A stretch of DNA of 64,000 nt from Stropharia rugosoannulata (GCA_028532985.1 JANCIK010000002.1:3658001-3722000), one strand, 5' to 3'. Positions 43,396 through 56,572 are shown, numbered from the stretch's first letter. Numbers and translations: made by a program. Notes: a model not told the origin generated them from the sequence alone.

Positions 43396-46300
43396 GATGA
43401 GGACGGGGTTTGCTCGTCGCGGACTGGCACGAGGGGCGCGAAATTCTGTGCCGCGCTCGGCATCTTATTATATTCCCACGGGTACCAAGTTGAACTGGAG
43501 ACTTGGTTGAGAGCATTCCTCTCTTGCTCCTTACCGCCATGCGCGTTCCGGTTCTCTCCTTTGTCCCCTAGTGTACGCTGCGAGTGCTGCAATTCAAGCT
43601 ATGGGCCTGCAATCTCCGCTGAATACTCCTGACGGCGGTGTCTTACTCCTTTAATACCTTGGGCTACTCTCAGGATATGGTTGACCTGCTGCTACAAACC
43701 CAGAACGTTGGTTGGCATCGCCCGGTTCTCTTACTTGCATCAGCTCGAGACACGAAGCTTGAAGGAACTTTCTTTACTGAATAGGTGGAGTATCAAATTA
43801 TTGATATCTTTATATGGATACCTCGACGTCGGGCCCCGCACCGTAGACGAAGCATCACTAAATACGCGGTCGGCTCAGCCAGTCACTTAACGAGAATTTA
43901 TGAACTGCTCCAATATATCATTACCATTATGGCGCTACTCTACTTCTACGCCGCAACGCCCTGCTCTGTCGGGACGACATTGCCAAACACTCTCGCAAGA
44001 TTAAGTTATCCTCTGGCGATCTCCACCTCCTACTCCCAATATACACTCACCCGCTCCCCCACGGCGGGTGTGGTACCCATCACGCATCACCACGCCTTGA
44101 TCCATTTCCACGCTACGCGCCCCAGCGGGCGTAGAGTGCCGTGGGCCCGACCTCGTGCATCTAGGGGTGCGTCCCCGGTGCGTCGTGACACGCCCGTATT
44201 CTCAGCGGTGTGTGCCCGGACCTGTTCTGGCATCTTTTCTGATTCCCGGGCGCTCTCGTAGCCCGGGTGACCGCGGCCACGCCACGCGAGCTTTCACCAT
44301 TTCATTTCAACCGAGCAAGATATCTTTCTCGGAGACGCTGCTTCTGGTTAACTATTAACTCTTAAATTATTGCTTACATGCATGTTTAATGCATAGAACG
44401 TCAGCAAGGAGACATTCCCTATGCTTCGGGTTTCAGTACTTGGCGTTGTCTCGCGTCAGGGCCTGTCAGGGCTCAGGCGCCATACGCAGAACGCTCACGC
44501 AGCTGTAGTAGCTGTTCGGTAAACCAATATAACGACAGCGACCAGGAACCGCGCGGTTCGTCCACCACTATCTGTTTTGTTCACCTTCACAAGCCAGGCT
44601 CTCTTGGCCCCATACGAGCACATCGGATCCCACAGAAGCTATGTTATTTTCTGTACTGCGTGCGAGTGGACGCGGGTGCGGTTGCGATTGTATGGCGTGG
44701 CGTGGCTTTTCGTCACTATAAGTCAGACAGTCTTTGCTGATGTTGGTGGTGTTACGCTCGAATCTCCGCGCATATACGCACTAAAATGCCGGGATTAATG
44801 TCAACTTGGTCATATGCCGTTTGTTGATCGTCACGCCATTCTTTTTTGCTTGCCTCTGTTAACCATGGGACTACAAAGTACCGGTGGTGTCTGCTGTTGG
44901 GGCTCACCGTTGCACAGGTAGCTCGGGTGCGAGAGTCAGAGGATTCGTCGTGGTACTGATTTCAGGCACTCTACCCAAACATAACTTCTGCACCTTCGAT
45001 GCTCCGATATGGCCAACCCGTAGAACTTTCATGGCAGGACATCTCATCTCATTCTTATCTCTTTCCCCCGTCTTCTCTGCTACCCGCGCAAGAATAGACC
45101 ATGAAGATCGCCGCGCCGCAGCATGTCACCTCTGTTGGGCTATCTCAGAGTGCACAGCACTGGTGTGCTCTATCATACAGGGTTCTCTCTCTGAAAATAG
45201 TTCTGGACCAGATAGTATGGGAATCCCGCTCTGCTAGCCTAGCCCACGTACCTAGAGGTAGTTCCACTGTTCCACAAGCTGAGTACGTTCCCATAACGTG
45301 CCTCAAGCGGACAAGAATAGGGAATGAACGCGGCGCAGTTTTCTCTAGCGGTATATGAAAGAGCCGGGGGCCCGGAGCATACACAGACGCGAGCTTGAAG
45401 CTGGACTAGATCAATGTATATTTTTAGGAGGTCAGCTACTTCATGAAGATTTCAGAACAAGCGGGGACGAGGTATGCCTTTGTCAAGGACGGCCATCGGC
45501 GGTCTAGGACACACTGTTCGCTATCTTGGCTCCTGCAGCAATCCTGCAGAGTTGGTTTCACTGCGGACCTATGATAAGAATACCTTTGGATCCCCGACGA
45601 CTCGGAGAAGTTTCGCACTAAAAAGCGGCCTCTCATGCTATGTCTAACTGCCCACGGAAGAAGTGTAGGCATCCTAGGCGACGCCTTATCGTACTGCGTC
45701 CACAAATCCCTTTATATCCCGAATCAGAGCCATGAGAACATGGCACAAATGAAACGTCTGAAAGAAAAGGTGTTATTTCTCCAGTTTGATTTGCCGGCAG
45801 TAGAGATGAAGAAATATTCAATAATCACGACAGCGGCGTCGACTGGTCCGGTCGAAGTAAGCTTCAGCGGGAACGCCGGGCCAGGTGTATGGCGGGAAAT
45901 CCCCGCATCGCAGACCGTCTCTCATCTGGCGTGGCACGACGATTATTTTCTGCTCTGTGGTGCGGTTATATAAGTATGGCTCTCCAGGAACGTTCTTCTA
46001 CTGCAAATATCCAGCCTGCTTTGCCTGGGCATGGGTACATGTAGTATCGAATATCATGATTAAAAGCTGGTACCTGGCCAATATTAGCTCGCCGTCTCTC
46101 ACACAGTGACACATGTCTGGCCGTCACCTTGCATATGAACGTGGGGAGCCCTCTGCTTTGGAAAAAATCAAGATGCGGTTGTATATATAACTACTCCAGC
46201 TGATACTTATATCAGCACGCGTCGTCTGACAGGATCTATTGGCTCGCGCGTGCGAGCCGACTCGAGTTAGTAGCGTGGGCTGTCATGCCGTGGCTGAGGT

Positions 46301-46923
46301 AATTTCGAGAGAGTGTACATAAGATGAAGTAAGAGTATACTCGGGCGCTGTGCTTCGCAGGGCAGCATCAGATGCTGTAGTAATGATGACCGTGACAATC
46401 AGGTATAACTACACACCTATTTGCATGCCTGCATGCACACACAAAAAACTTGATTACCCCTTATTGTAGAGTACATTGAACTTTACTCCAACTCGTAGTT
46501 TCCCATATGGGTTTGAGGCGTCGATTTTGCGGTACTTGGAGCGGGCCATCGTGAAACAGGGTGTGGCCGTGAGTGTCGAGTTACTCGTTTTGAATTGAAC
46601 GATAAATGTATTGTAGCAAAAGATAGTAACATAAACCCTTATAATTTATCGCACAGCACTGATTATTCGATGTTCTGCCGAAAAATCCTTTCGCGAGTTT
46701 CTAACGAAGTTTCGGTCAGGCTTGCACTGTTGCTCTGCAGAACACGAACTAAATATAGACCGCAAGATCACACATGCAAATGTGTAATCATCCCACGGTG
46801 GTTTTGCTAAGTCCTTCCAGGCAAGCCGGTTCGGTCTGCTATGCCGAACCGCTAAGTACTTATCTGCACGTGCACCCAACTAACCCTCCAAACCACGTCA
46901 GTCTCCAGTCATCCGCACCCGCC
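43396..46923. other. 3.5 kb intergenic region, no gene seen
   Basis: Frames of up to 158 codons exist but none shows a family motif or splice-linked partner. The frame at 45635-45973 looks most protein-like (a helical start, then GPVEVSFSGNAGPGVW), yet I could not place it. GC-rich patches lie near 44110-44290. Confidence 0.45.
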
Positions 46924-47396
46924 ATGTCGACGCCCGCTGAACAGCTCGCCGCCCAGCGCATATATGCGCCTAATGTGCTCGCCAATTCTTCGCTCAGCAA
47001 CACCAAGTTCCTCGCTGCGTGCTTCGCCGGCGCCGCCGCAGGCATTCTCGGGCTCGCCAATAGCGTGGGCTTCCTCCTCTTCATCGCCACGATGGGGCTC
47101 ACCGCTGGCGTGCTGCACGCGGTGAATTGCAAGGGTCGCCCGGGGAAGTACTTCCAGGGTGGCGTGTGGGAGCTCGTCAACCCCGGCCAGGACAATGCGT
47201 TTACTTTCGTGCTTATGTGGACGTTGTTCTATGGTACGTAACAGAGACATGATCATCTAACCTCACCGCACGAATTGACGCGTTCTTCTGTTTGGGCTGA
47301 TGGGCGCAGGTATTGTTCACGGTGCGTTCTGGGCTTTCTTGTCCGCATTACATGTGATATCCACTCATACCCTTTTGCTTCGCAGTGTACGATTAA
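46924..47396 (+). CDS. EMC6: EMC6, ER membrane protein complex subunit 6
   Basis: EMC6 is a small core subunit of the ER membrane complex that inserts tail-anchored and multi-pass proteins. The 110-residue protein has exons 46924..47233, 47310..47321 and 47386..47396. The family ending FYGIVHVYD is assembled only if a 12-base internal exon (47310-47321) and an 11-base last exon are used, which makes the model firm. Three membrane segments are visible: FLAACFAGAAAGILGL, SVGFLLFIATMGLTAGVLHAV and FTFVLMWTLFYGIVHV. The N terminus (SNTKFLAACFAG) and GKYFQGG loop are typical. Confidence 0.93.
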
Positions 47397-50108
47397 GACG
47401 AAGCGCCCGACATTCCTCTAGCTCGCGATCAACTTATACCCCGCATCGACATCATGCACCCCCTCAGGCACCAGACACATTTTCATACCCTCAAGTTTCC
47501 TACATTCACAACCTACCTAATGATCGGTGCTCCACATTGCGTCCACACGTACGATGTCAGACGACGTGCAGTCCAATAACCGGTGGAGTTGCTCGGTGTC
47601 TGGACGAAGATACAGTCGTGTTTCTTGGTCTGGACTGCCGGATGGCTCAACGGATGGGGAAGAGAAGAGAAGGTCAAAGCGATGCAACGAAGGGAGGAAG
47701 AGGGAAGCAGCGTTGTTCTCGGAATTGGTTTGCTCCCGATGGTTTGTCGTGTGTTGTACTACCTTGTACTACCATCATCATGAAAGTGAAACAGATATTG
47801 CTGATATCATATGCTTTGTCTGTGGCCCATTAAGCTTGTGCTTCAGTGCGCCGTACAAAAGTGCTTGTATCCAAAAGTTGATGAGAATATTCCAAAGTCT
47901 TATTCTTCTCAGCAAGAGACCCCAAAGTAGAGAAGCCGACTCCTCTTCAAAAGCTTTGTCGCCTTGCAAGTTTTGAGTTTGGTTTGATTGAAAGGAGTAT
48001 GAGCCTTGGTATAAACACCTGTTGCGTCTATTTGACCATGAGCTTTGCATGAGATTCCAGTGATTCAAGGAATAGACATGTAAATTCAAAATTGAATTTG
48101 TTGTTGCCGCTTCAATAAGTAGCAGGAGTCCACACTCTATGAAAAGCATATACCAGATGCTGCCGTGCGTCGTCGGTGCAACTACGGTATTAGTAGCACT
48201 TTTAGAGGGTGTGGGCATGTCCTTACGATGAGTGGAAGGGTGGACTCATGATCACGAATGCCGAAGACGCAATATAAACTGCGGGGAGGGTCGAGAGTTC
48301 GTGGACCGATGATAGTGGGAATGATGCAGTATACAACCTCCTACAGGCTCCTACAGCTCCCATCGCTGTGAGCTCTGCGTGTCCATACCCGCGAAGGAGT
48401 AGAGGAAGGTGAGCGGTAGTTGATAGCATGGACACAGCTTCATTGCCGACCTGGGATGGAGCGGTCGGAGCCCCAAGCTCCGGGCTTATATGCTGCGAAT
48501 CATGCTGGAATCATGCTGCATACCCTGTATAACAATTATAGACACATGTTCTGTGCGTTTGTCGTTTTGTACGAGCGAATGCCTCCGTTTTTTTCACGTG
48601 TATACCTAGTATGCACAGTGGAACTGGGCAGAAGTGGCCAATGGAAGTCACTGGTAGAGACCGCATGTAAAGACACCGCTGGACCAATCTGTTCCACTGT
48701 TAGGGAAACCTGGCAAACGCACCGTTCTTTGGTATGACTTTGCTCGAATGGGGGGTGAATGAAGGCGTAATGTGACTATGACTCGCATTGAGTCTATAAA
48801 CACCCGAATGACAGGTCGTTCAGGTTCTAGGGCGTATTTTCCGAGATGGACTGCGTGAATATAGTGCTTGAAGGTGGAAGTCAATACTTCGACAAGTTAG
48901 CCATGCTGTTTATCGATACTGCGCACAGTATAGAATAAGATCGCAGCTTGGTATCCGGTAGCACAAGAACCATCCATTGTAATTGGAATACTCTCCCGCG
49001 CCAGTCGCATCCCATAATGATCACTCGAGCATGCCAGGCTGCCAGCCATTCGATTATGCAGAGCTGTGCCTCGGGAACTGCTGTTGCATGGAGTCAGTGT
49101 TCGAACGCCCGACGTCGGCCCGGAATAGTCGGGTCGGCTCAATCGCCCCCGGAGACGCGAATAGCAGGCAACACTTGACTTGTATCACCGCCGGCTAGAT
49201 CGCAGCTGTACCCGTCGCAACGTGCGGTATCGAATGGAATCTTCCTCTTCATGGGGACTGCATTGTGGACTTGTGTAGGACCAGCAGAAGGCGGAGACAA
49301 CAGGTTTATCAGCGACTAGCACCCAAGTACAATTCTCCGGCTTTAGAGCCTTTATGAAACGTTAGAATTTGTTTGTCGGCTATTCTTCGGGACGCCATAC
49401 TATGCCACAGGCGCACAGCAGGGTATAGCAGCTGCTATGGGACAAAGCATGATACATATTGAAAATTGTATGATAAAGAAACGGGCGTCAACTGCGTGAA
49501 TTTTGTGAAGCAAGATGCATACGATTCTTGCGATGTTATCTGTCCTCGGAGCTATGCCCGATTTGTGGCGCAAAGTAGTGGACATAGAGCTATGAAACCG
49601 AGCTAGAATGAGGTGTGTCGTGAGTGAAAGTCCGAGGCGTCTTCAGCTTCTTATCCAGATTCCTGGTTTTAAGACCTCGAATACTTCAAGCTAGGCCAAG
49701 AAATCAACCGAAATAGTTGTCATAGGTGGTCCTAACCATTCTCGTGCCATCCTGATTTCTATGTAGCCTCCCTGAGTCCAGGCCCATTGTCTCCCGTCGC
49801 GTGGGTTCAATTTAGGAGCTAAGAAAAACGTGGTAATGTTGCGGATCATAATCATACGCGAGTCTTGAACTGCAAAAACTGCAAACCGAGCCAAGTGGAA
49901 GTGAGTCGATCGACGATTGGATCTGAGAGGGGCTTAGGCACACGCGCGTGGGGCGGCTGGGATCTGAAGGGGCCACGTGGGGCAGCCAGTGGCAGTGCCG
50001 TACCGGGACGCAGAAAAGGCGGCTGAGCGACGGCTCGCGCTGCACTTGCCTTGCCCCTCCTCCTCCCCTGCTCTGCCCCCATATACGCCTCTCTGAGCAG
50101 CCAGTCAG
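47397..50108. other. 2.7 kb intergenic region, no gene seen
   Basis: The frames downstream of EMC6 (47527-47976 and overlapping ones) have no family resemblance and run into low-complexity codons; they probably lie in its 3' untranslated region. No RNA gene or clear repeat is seen. The last 200 bases are GC-rich and likely to be the promoter of the DUF6593 gene. Confidence 0.45.
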
Positions 50109-50845
50109 ATGGAGTACACGCTAATTCAATGGGGAGACGACCCACTTCGCCATCACTACATTGACTCAGACGGTCGTATGGCCTTCACTGTGTACGTTTG
50201 TTCCTTTGCTTGGTATGATGCTATATGATGCTGATAAGATGTGGTGTGCAGTAAGGAGGTGTGTCCTGAGGTTTTTTTGGAGAAGTTCGTCGAGTAACTA
50301 ACTCATTTGACGTGGCGTAACAGGTCGACCGGAATCCAAACGCGATCATTCGTGTGTCGCGCGAGACGGCGTGGTCGCAGTTGTTCCCCAACGTGATGGG
50401 TCCCGACAATGCCTACCTTTATCTTGGCCCAGAAAGCCATCCCGGCTACGTCATCTACGGCAACAATCCAATTCATCTGGCCATGGTTCACTTCCTCAGA
50501 CCAGGCAAGCAGGCATCGTAAGCTCGCAGTTCTGGTGCACGTCCGTCGTCTTCTAACAAGCATCTAGATCCCGCTATTTCCGTCTGCAAAACGGGAAGGA
50601 CTTCAAGTGGAAAGTGAGCTCACATCGGATGGAGGTGAGTTATTTTTTTGTTTCCGCTTCGTGGAACTCGCATTTACGTCCTCCAGTGTTACGATGGGCG
50701 CAACCTGGTCGCTCTGTGGGAGGTGAGTCCGCCGCGCGAGGAATACTTTGCAAAGCTTGTTATTCGCGAGCGCGGCATGGGACTCATCACGGAGATCCTC
50801 ACGAGCCTTGTTGTTAATCGGATGTCTATGGCCCTCGGGTGGTAG
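50109..50845 (+). CDS. DUF6593 protein
   Basis: This protein of 169 residues belongs to a family found widely in Agaricomycetes, often in many copies and without known function. Exons are 50109..50191, 50252..50258, 50324..50517, 50568..50634 and 50687..50845. The family-like core is SRYFRLQNGKDFKWKVSSHRMECYDGRNLVALWEVSPP, with the usual end NRMSMALGW. Exon 2 is only seven bases (TAAGGAG) but is needed: skipping it leaves the downstream exon out of frame. There is no signal peptide or membrane segment. The compact beta-rich pattern resembles the LURP/tubby-like fold by sequence impression only. Confidence 0.86.
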
Positions 50846-51426
50846 ACGCCGGTCTATATCGAGCAGTACCCGTCGGTGCATTGCTCATGACGTCCATCAA
50901 GACTTAACCCGGCTCATCGCAATCGCAGTCGCATCGCAATCCCTATCGTATATCCGGTTCAAGTTAACCAACACCTTCAATTTCATGATTCTCATTGTCG
51001 CTATTACTTACGTCTACCATGTATCCATACCCGCTGTCTGCACCGCTCCGCTATCGTCTTTCTGTGTTCTGCGTACTGCTTCCATTTTCTTCTATCTGTC
51101 TTTCGCGTCAGAATAATTCAACCCCAAATATTCCGTCTCGATTCGCTAGCTGCATTTAGTACGAGCCTTTCTAAATTTCAAGTACATACTTACCCACCAA
51201 TACATTGCATGCGTTTGATATTCTTGTTGGACGCGTCATACCGTGACACGAAGGTGCAACAGTCTAGCAACGGTTATGAACACGGAGTAGTAGCTGGTAG
51301 CAGGCGACTCTTTGAAAGTGAAGCGCGTCAGCACGTGGAGTTAAATGAGTTACTAGATTTGGAAGTGATTGATAACAAGTACCTTCACGTGCCTGAAATC
51401 TTCATCATCTCCTCCTCTCTTCATTT
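50846..51426. other. Intergenic, between DUF6593 gene and TPR gene
   Basis: This holds the 3' end of one gene and the promoter of the next. A short frame at 51209-51493 overlaps the start of the TPR gene in another phase and is not credible. Confidence 0.4.
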
Positions 51427-54302
51427 ATGTCCCTCTCCACGCCCGAAAAAGCACTTTTACGAGGAGCATGGGACCCATCAATATCAGAACTAGATTCCCC
51501 TACGTTGTCACTGGTTAAAGCCGTCGTTGAATGTCGCTTCAAAGACGCCCTCACCTCTGACACTGCCCGCGTAGTTTTCCGCTTGTCGAAACAAGTCGGA
51601 GAGAATGGACCACTCGTCGAGGTCTTCAACATCGAACCGCTTGATGATGGGTCAACATATAATTCAAATATTACGCGTCTTTCCCTCGCTGTGGCGTGTT
51701 TACATGCCTTTGTTCAGGCCAATTGGACTGGCCCTGCTCTCGACATAGACCCGATTGACCTCCTTGTTACAACCCCATCTTCCTCTTCCCCAGACCCTAC
51801 TGCATCGAAAAACTATGGAGAATGGTCGTCGGAGTTGCTACAATCCCGCGCCACGGCCGAACTGGCTCTGGGAGGCGAGCCTGCGTACCATCTCGCTCGC
51901 GTATCCTCTTTCCTCCGACTCGCTCAGCTCCTTATAAGCGGAATTAAGACGGAGAGCCTGCCATCGGTCGCCTGGTGGAGATTGCGCATAAAAAATGTCC
52001 ATCTTCGCGTTCTTGATGAGCCGGCTGTACCTTCAGAGGATTTTCGCAGTCTACTAGCAAAGCTCGGTGAAGATTTGTCCGGTTCAGGTAGTGAAGTTGA
52101 TACAGAACTGGCGGGCCGCCTTTCCCTCGAGATTGGTCTGCTCGAACATACACTAGGCCGTGATAAAGACGCAGGAGAAGACTTCGTGCGCGCCGCGCGT
52201 GCCACCGGATTGAAATACGAGTTGACTGGTGCGCTCGGGAAACGAACGCGCTTCCAGGAGCGCGAACTTAGTCAGCTTGTCCTGCTCGCGGAGAGTTCAC
52301 TTCCCGTAGAAGGGGATGCCGGCGCGGACGCGCAAGCGTCTTCAAGCACTGATAGTGCGGACGCAGGGGCCGATAGCGACAACGAGAGTGTCACGACTGC
52401 TATCGACACTCGTTCCATTGCCGCATCCGACACAGCTTCGTTCACCTCGACTGCAGTTGCACCTTCCAATATTCCTACGACACTTGCTCTGAACGACGAC
52501 ACCCTCCTCGAACGCACTGCCTTTACGTCCTCCACTTCTGGATACGGTGCCTTATCACACCTTTCACCAGGTGATCAGCCACCGCTTCACCCACTCGACC
52601 AATGTGTTCTGCTTGCCCTGTGCCTCAACGTCAGAAACACTCAGCCTTCTCATGGCCTTACAGCCGCTCAGATGGCCCCATACGTTGATCGGGTATTGAC
52701 GCACCCTCGCGCCTGGACCGTACACACAACAGCACTACTTCTTCGTGCGCGTTTGGAAGCGAATCGCACTCGCACTGTTGAACGGGCGGTCCTCCAAATG
52801 CAAACACTCGTCGATCAAGCCAATCTCAGCGAGGATGATGCGGCCACGCCGGCTGAGCGTCTCGCGCACTTCCATGGAATTGCGCTCCCGCCGAGATGGT
52901 CGCTTGAACGCGAACTCGCTATGAAGCTAATGAGCCTTGGTGTGGTGAAAAGCGCTTTGGAGATTTTCGAGAGGCTTGAGATGTGGGCAGACGCTGTACA
53001 GTGTTATGCGGCTCTTGAACAGCCAGAAAGGGGCATATCCATCGTCCGTGATTTGCTTGAGGGAAAAAAAGAAGAAGCAGAAGCGGTCGTGGACAAGGCG
53101 AAGGTAGGAGTATCCAAAGGTGCCGCACAAAGAGATGCTGCCCGGGAAGCGAAACTATGGTGCCTGCTAGGTGATCTCGACGCCCCTGACGCAGCAGCTC
53201 ATTACAGCCGCGCATGGGAGATTTCAGGGCATACATCCGGTCGCGCTATGCGCGCTCTCGGGGGACTACATTTCGCGCGTGGGGAATGGGACGACGCCGT
53301 TTCCTGCCTCGAGCGCGCTGTGCGTATAAATCCGCTTCTACTACGAGCGTGGTTCTTGCTTGGATGTGCTTGTATGAGAAAGGAAGACTGGGAGCACGCT
53401 CGAGATGCGTTTGCAAGGTGCGTTGCAATTGACGAGGAAGACGGGGAGAGCTGGAATAACCTTGCGAGTATGTATCTTCGAATGGGTTCGCGCCGTGGCG
53501 CTGGTGAGGACTCTGAAGAGAGCGAGGTACGCTTTGCCGTTCCTATTTTGTGTATCCCTTACTTATCTATAGGATATCACAGCTCATCACTGCAATCCCA
53601 TTCGAGCATAAACAATTGGCTTTCCGCGCTCTGAAGCATGGTCTTCGACATGCATATGATAATTGGCGAATGTGGGCAAACTTTAGCGTCGTAGCAGTCG
53701 ATGTCGGTGAACTCGCGGAGGCCACGCGCGCTCTAGGACGCGTCGTCGACGCCACGGAAGGCCGTCTCGGCGTAGACGAGGATATTCTCGACCGCCTCGT
53801 AGATGCAGTAACACGAGGACCTCAGGAAGATGAAAATAAGCAAGATTCGGAAAACCCGTATGCTTCTGCTGATCCGAATGGTCCTCAGGCTTTGTCCAAA
53901 TCGCTTTTTGCGCTTTTTGAACGCTCCCTTCTCCCCAGATTATCAACGCCGCGCATCTTCCGCGCATATGCCCGTCTACTGACCTGGGCGCGACGATGGA
54001 AGGAGGCCCTGCAAGCCCATATGGATTGTTATCGAGCGGGAAAGGCCGCCGGGTTGAGTAAAGGTGATGTGCCTGACAAGGCGGATTGGGAAGAGGCAGT
54101 GAGGGAAGTAGAAGAAGTGGTGGAGGTCTTGAGAGAGTTTAGCGGGAAGATAGAAGATGAGAATGGGGGCAACAATAAGTGGCGTTCTCAAGCGCGGGGT
54201 TTGGTGAGGAGCTTTATGGGACGAATGCGGGAAACGATGGAAGGCGAACCAGGTTGGGAACGTCTTGAGGAACTGGTTGAAGAGCTGAAGGCTGAGGACT
54301 AA
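51427..54302 (+). CDS. TPR protein, TTC27/Emw1 family
   Basis: TTC27 (S. cerevisiae Emw1) is an essential TPR protein linked to cell-wall integrity in yeast. The gene has two exons, 51427..53526 and 53583..54302, giving 939 residues. The acceptor at 53582 was chosen because it restores ITAIPFEHKQLAFRALKHGLR. A long helical N-terminal part is followed by a Ser-, Asp- and Ala-rich linker (about 300-360). C-terminal TPR units follow: LWCLLGDLDAPDAAAHYSRAWE, ALGGLHFARGEWDDAVSCLERAV, AWFLLGCACMRKEDWEHARDAF and SWNNLASMYLRMG, then NWRMWANFSVVAVDVGELAEA. The Trp-rich spacing is typical of TTC27. The large first exon is unusual in this intron-rich window. Confidence 0.9.
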
Positions 54303-56461
54303 TTTAAAACACTCCATTGTACTTAGGACAACAGAATCCAGAGATAAGTAGTCCACGTCTGCTCTTTTTAAAGCAGATCAAACAAAGATTTGCAAGCAAT
54401 ATCAGACTAGTTTGACTGTTCTCGGGATTTGCTAATATGCTGTTAAAGCCTTGCTTGTTACGCGCATATATGAGGTCAAAAACTTACTGTGAAGGACGAC
54501 CATAAATCTTTGAAAAGTCAGCATATGGAAGAGGATGACGCTGTTCCATGACTCTGCATTCATCAGAATTACTGGCAATTGCCGCGCATATATGCACTTA
54601 ACAACGCGCTCAAGTTGATGTTTTGCATAAATCATGTTCTTGTCAAATATGCCATTGTTCATGTCATCTAGGGTTTATGCATATGATCGGCTCGAAGTAG
54701 ACTGTGCAACCTGCTGCGGGCTAAAGTTATCCAGGAGAACTTGAGGGACACTTCGCGTCAAGGAACGCTCGACCCGACTACATAGCAGTCTCGAAGGTCT
54801 TCTGAGGTGTAGACATGCAATACAATCTACAGCGTGAGGAATCCAGGAGTCAGAGTAGACCGAAAACGTAACTGACATGGTTGAAGAAAACAAAGGGGGT
54901 GCGACTTTTGCGCGACTTGGAGCAAGGCTGCTCGCGCCTAATTACCTCACACGTGATTGAACATCGTCTGATCGCGTCGCTCGCGCGTCGCATCTTGCTA
55001 ACTTGCCACTAAAGCACATTCACTAACTCCTGGTTCGCAAGGACACTGCAGCTCCAACACACATAATCCGCCTTGACATACATTTATAAACCTCTAGAAA
55101 CCATCTGGCTGATGAGCCTCGAAATAAAAGACGTGCTGATTTGATGATGGTGAACCTTCACTGGACTTGTCGAGGGCAAGTCGAGGGCCTTTGTACGTAA
55201 TTCCACCCAAGTCAGCTGCAGCTTACATCTACGGTTTAAGGGTCCTTTAGTATGCTTTTGTCCTCGCACTGTTTTTAACACGCAATTGCTCTTGAAAATG
55301 TCTTTTGTGGCGGTCTCGAGCAGTACATATGCGGATATTTCGGGGTTCCGTAATTGTATTATCGAGGATATGCAGAATCGGCACCGAAAGGCAACACGGC
55401 TTACTATTGCCTGCTAAGGTCCCTGGTACCTGGTTATATCTTAGTCCTATCTATCCCTGCCTCAGAAGCTGTCAAAAGCAAGTCAAAACTCTGTGAGACT
55501 TACTGTTCATTTTAGGCCTTCCCATGCTGCATATTGAATGGTTGCCTTGCCGGCATGAAACTACTTTCGCTCCTTGACGGTCTCTGACCGGCCCACGCAT
55601 CCGCAGGTTCTAGATCGAAATAAACAGATCGACACAAGGTCGACAAGCAGAATGTGTCTACTCCAACCAATCATCATAAATCTTATTTCTAAGCTTATTT
55701 GAAAGATGTGGAGTCCGGCATGCATCACTTCCGACACTAATATACTGACAATAAAGTAATTTGGCATTTTAATTACTCATTAGCCTGTTATCAAGGTTCA
55801 GCAGATACACCGCTAAAGGGCGCAAGAAAAGCTATCCAAAAGCAGCGCCCACGGGCCCTTTAGGAGTTTATCTTGGGTTATCTGTGCTGGATTCAATGGG
55901 CATTTGGTTGTCGTTTTGAAAAACTGGTGTTAACAATCTATGCATATCCCCTGACTGACTTCATTTCGCGGTACTCTAATACATTCTGCACTGTTCCAGC
56001 CGTCCGGAACCAGAGCTTACGCTGGAAGACGGAACTCCGACATGCAACCGATATTGTCATGAGGAGATAGATAAATCCACTGATACCCTTTGCATATACT
56101 TTCAATTGCAGCCGTCTTGAAGTTGAAACAGTCTATCACGCTTATCGGTAAATTGAGACGAACTGGCTTGGGTTTGCCTAAGGCTTGCTACGATATGATT
56201 CGTTATAACATCATTTGATTGACCTAGTTAGCCACCTGTGCTTATTTGACAAGTATTTTTATTAATATTATAATCATTGCAAGCTTGGCTTTCTGTGCTG
56301 ACATGTTCCAATAGCACTCAGTTAATTTGTCAGGATTAATGAGGGAAAATTATAGAGAGTCTTTATGTGATGTTAATGCTGCAACGAAATGCAACACCCA
56401 GCCAACGTAAGGTTGGCTCAAGCCTAACATTTATAATAGACATGTTGTAATTCATTTATCA
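54303..56461. other. 2.2 kb intergenic region upstream of tRNA-Ser
   Basis: No protein gene is seen. The motif GCGCATATATG appears twice (about 54462 and 54586), as a short palindrome-rich sequence. The part from 55780 on is AT-rich. Confidence 0.45.
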
Positions 56462-56553
56462 GGCGCTATAGCCAAGTGGTTACGGCGACAGATTCGAACT
56501 ACTTGATTATCTGTTCCTCTTTGAGGGCGCAGGTTCAAATCCTGCTGGCGTCG
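56462..56553 (+). tRNA. tRNA-Ser(CGA) with a 10-base intron
   Basis: The fold is complete. Acceptor GGCGCTA (56462-56468) pairs with TGGCGTC (56546-56552), followed by discriminator G, as usual for serine. The D stem is GCC/GGC. The anticodon stem ACAGA/TCTGT is perfect. The anticodon is CGA (56495-56497), followed by A37 and then an intron CTACTTGATT at 56499-56508. A long variable arm (CCTC/GAGG) marks class II tRNA, and the T arm GCAGG-TTCAAAT-CCTGC is perfect. A- and B-box promoters are intact. It reads UCG codons. Introns in this isoacceptor are common in fungi. Confidence 0.95.
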
Positions 56554-56564
56554 GTTTTGTGAAA

Positions 56565-56572
56565 TTTTTTTT
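56565..56572 (+). terminator. RNA polymerase III terminator of tRNA-Ser
   Basis: A run of eight T lies 12 bases after the tRNA. A shorter T4 at 56555-56558 directly after the tRNA may already stop part of the transcription. Confidence 0.8.

Noticed and set aside
47527..47976. A gene downstream of EMC6
   Set aside because: It overlaps the likely 3' untranslated region, ends in random-looking codons and shows no family resemblance.
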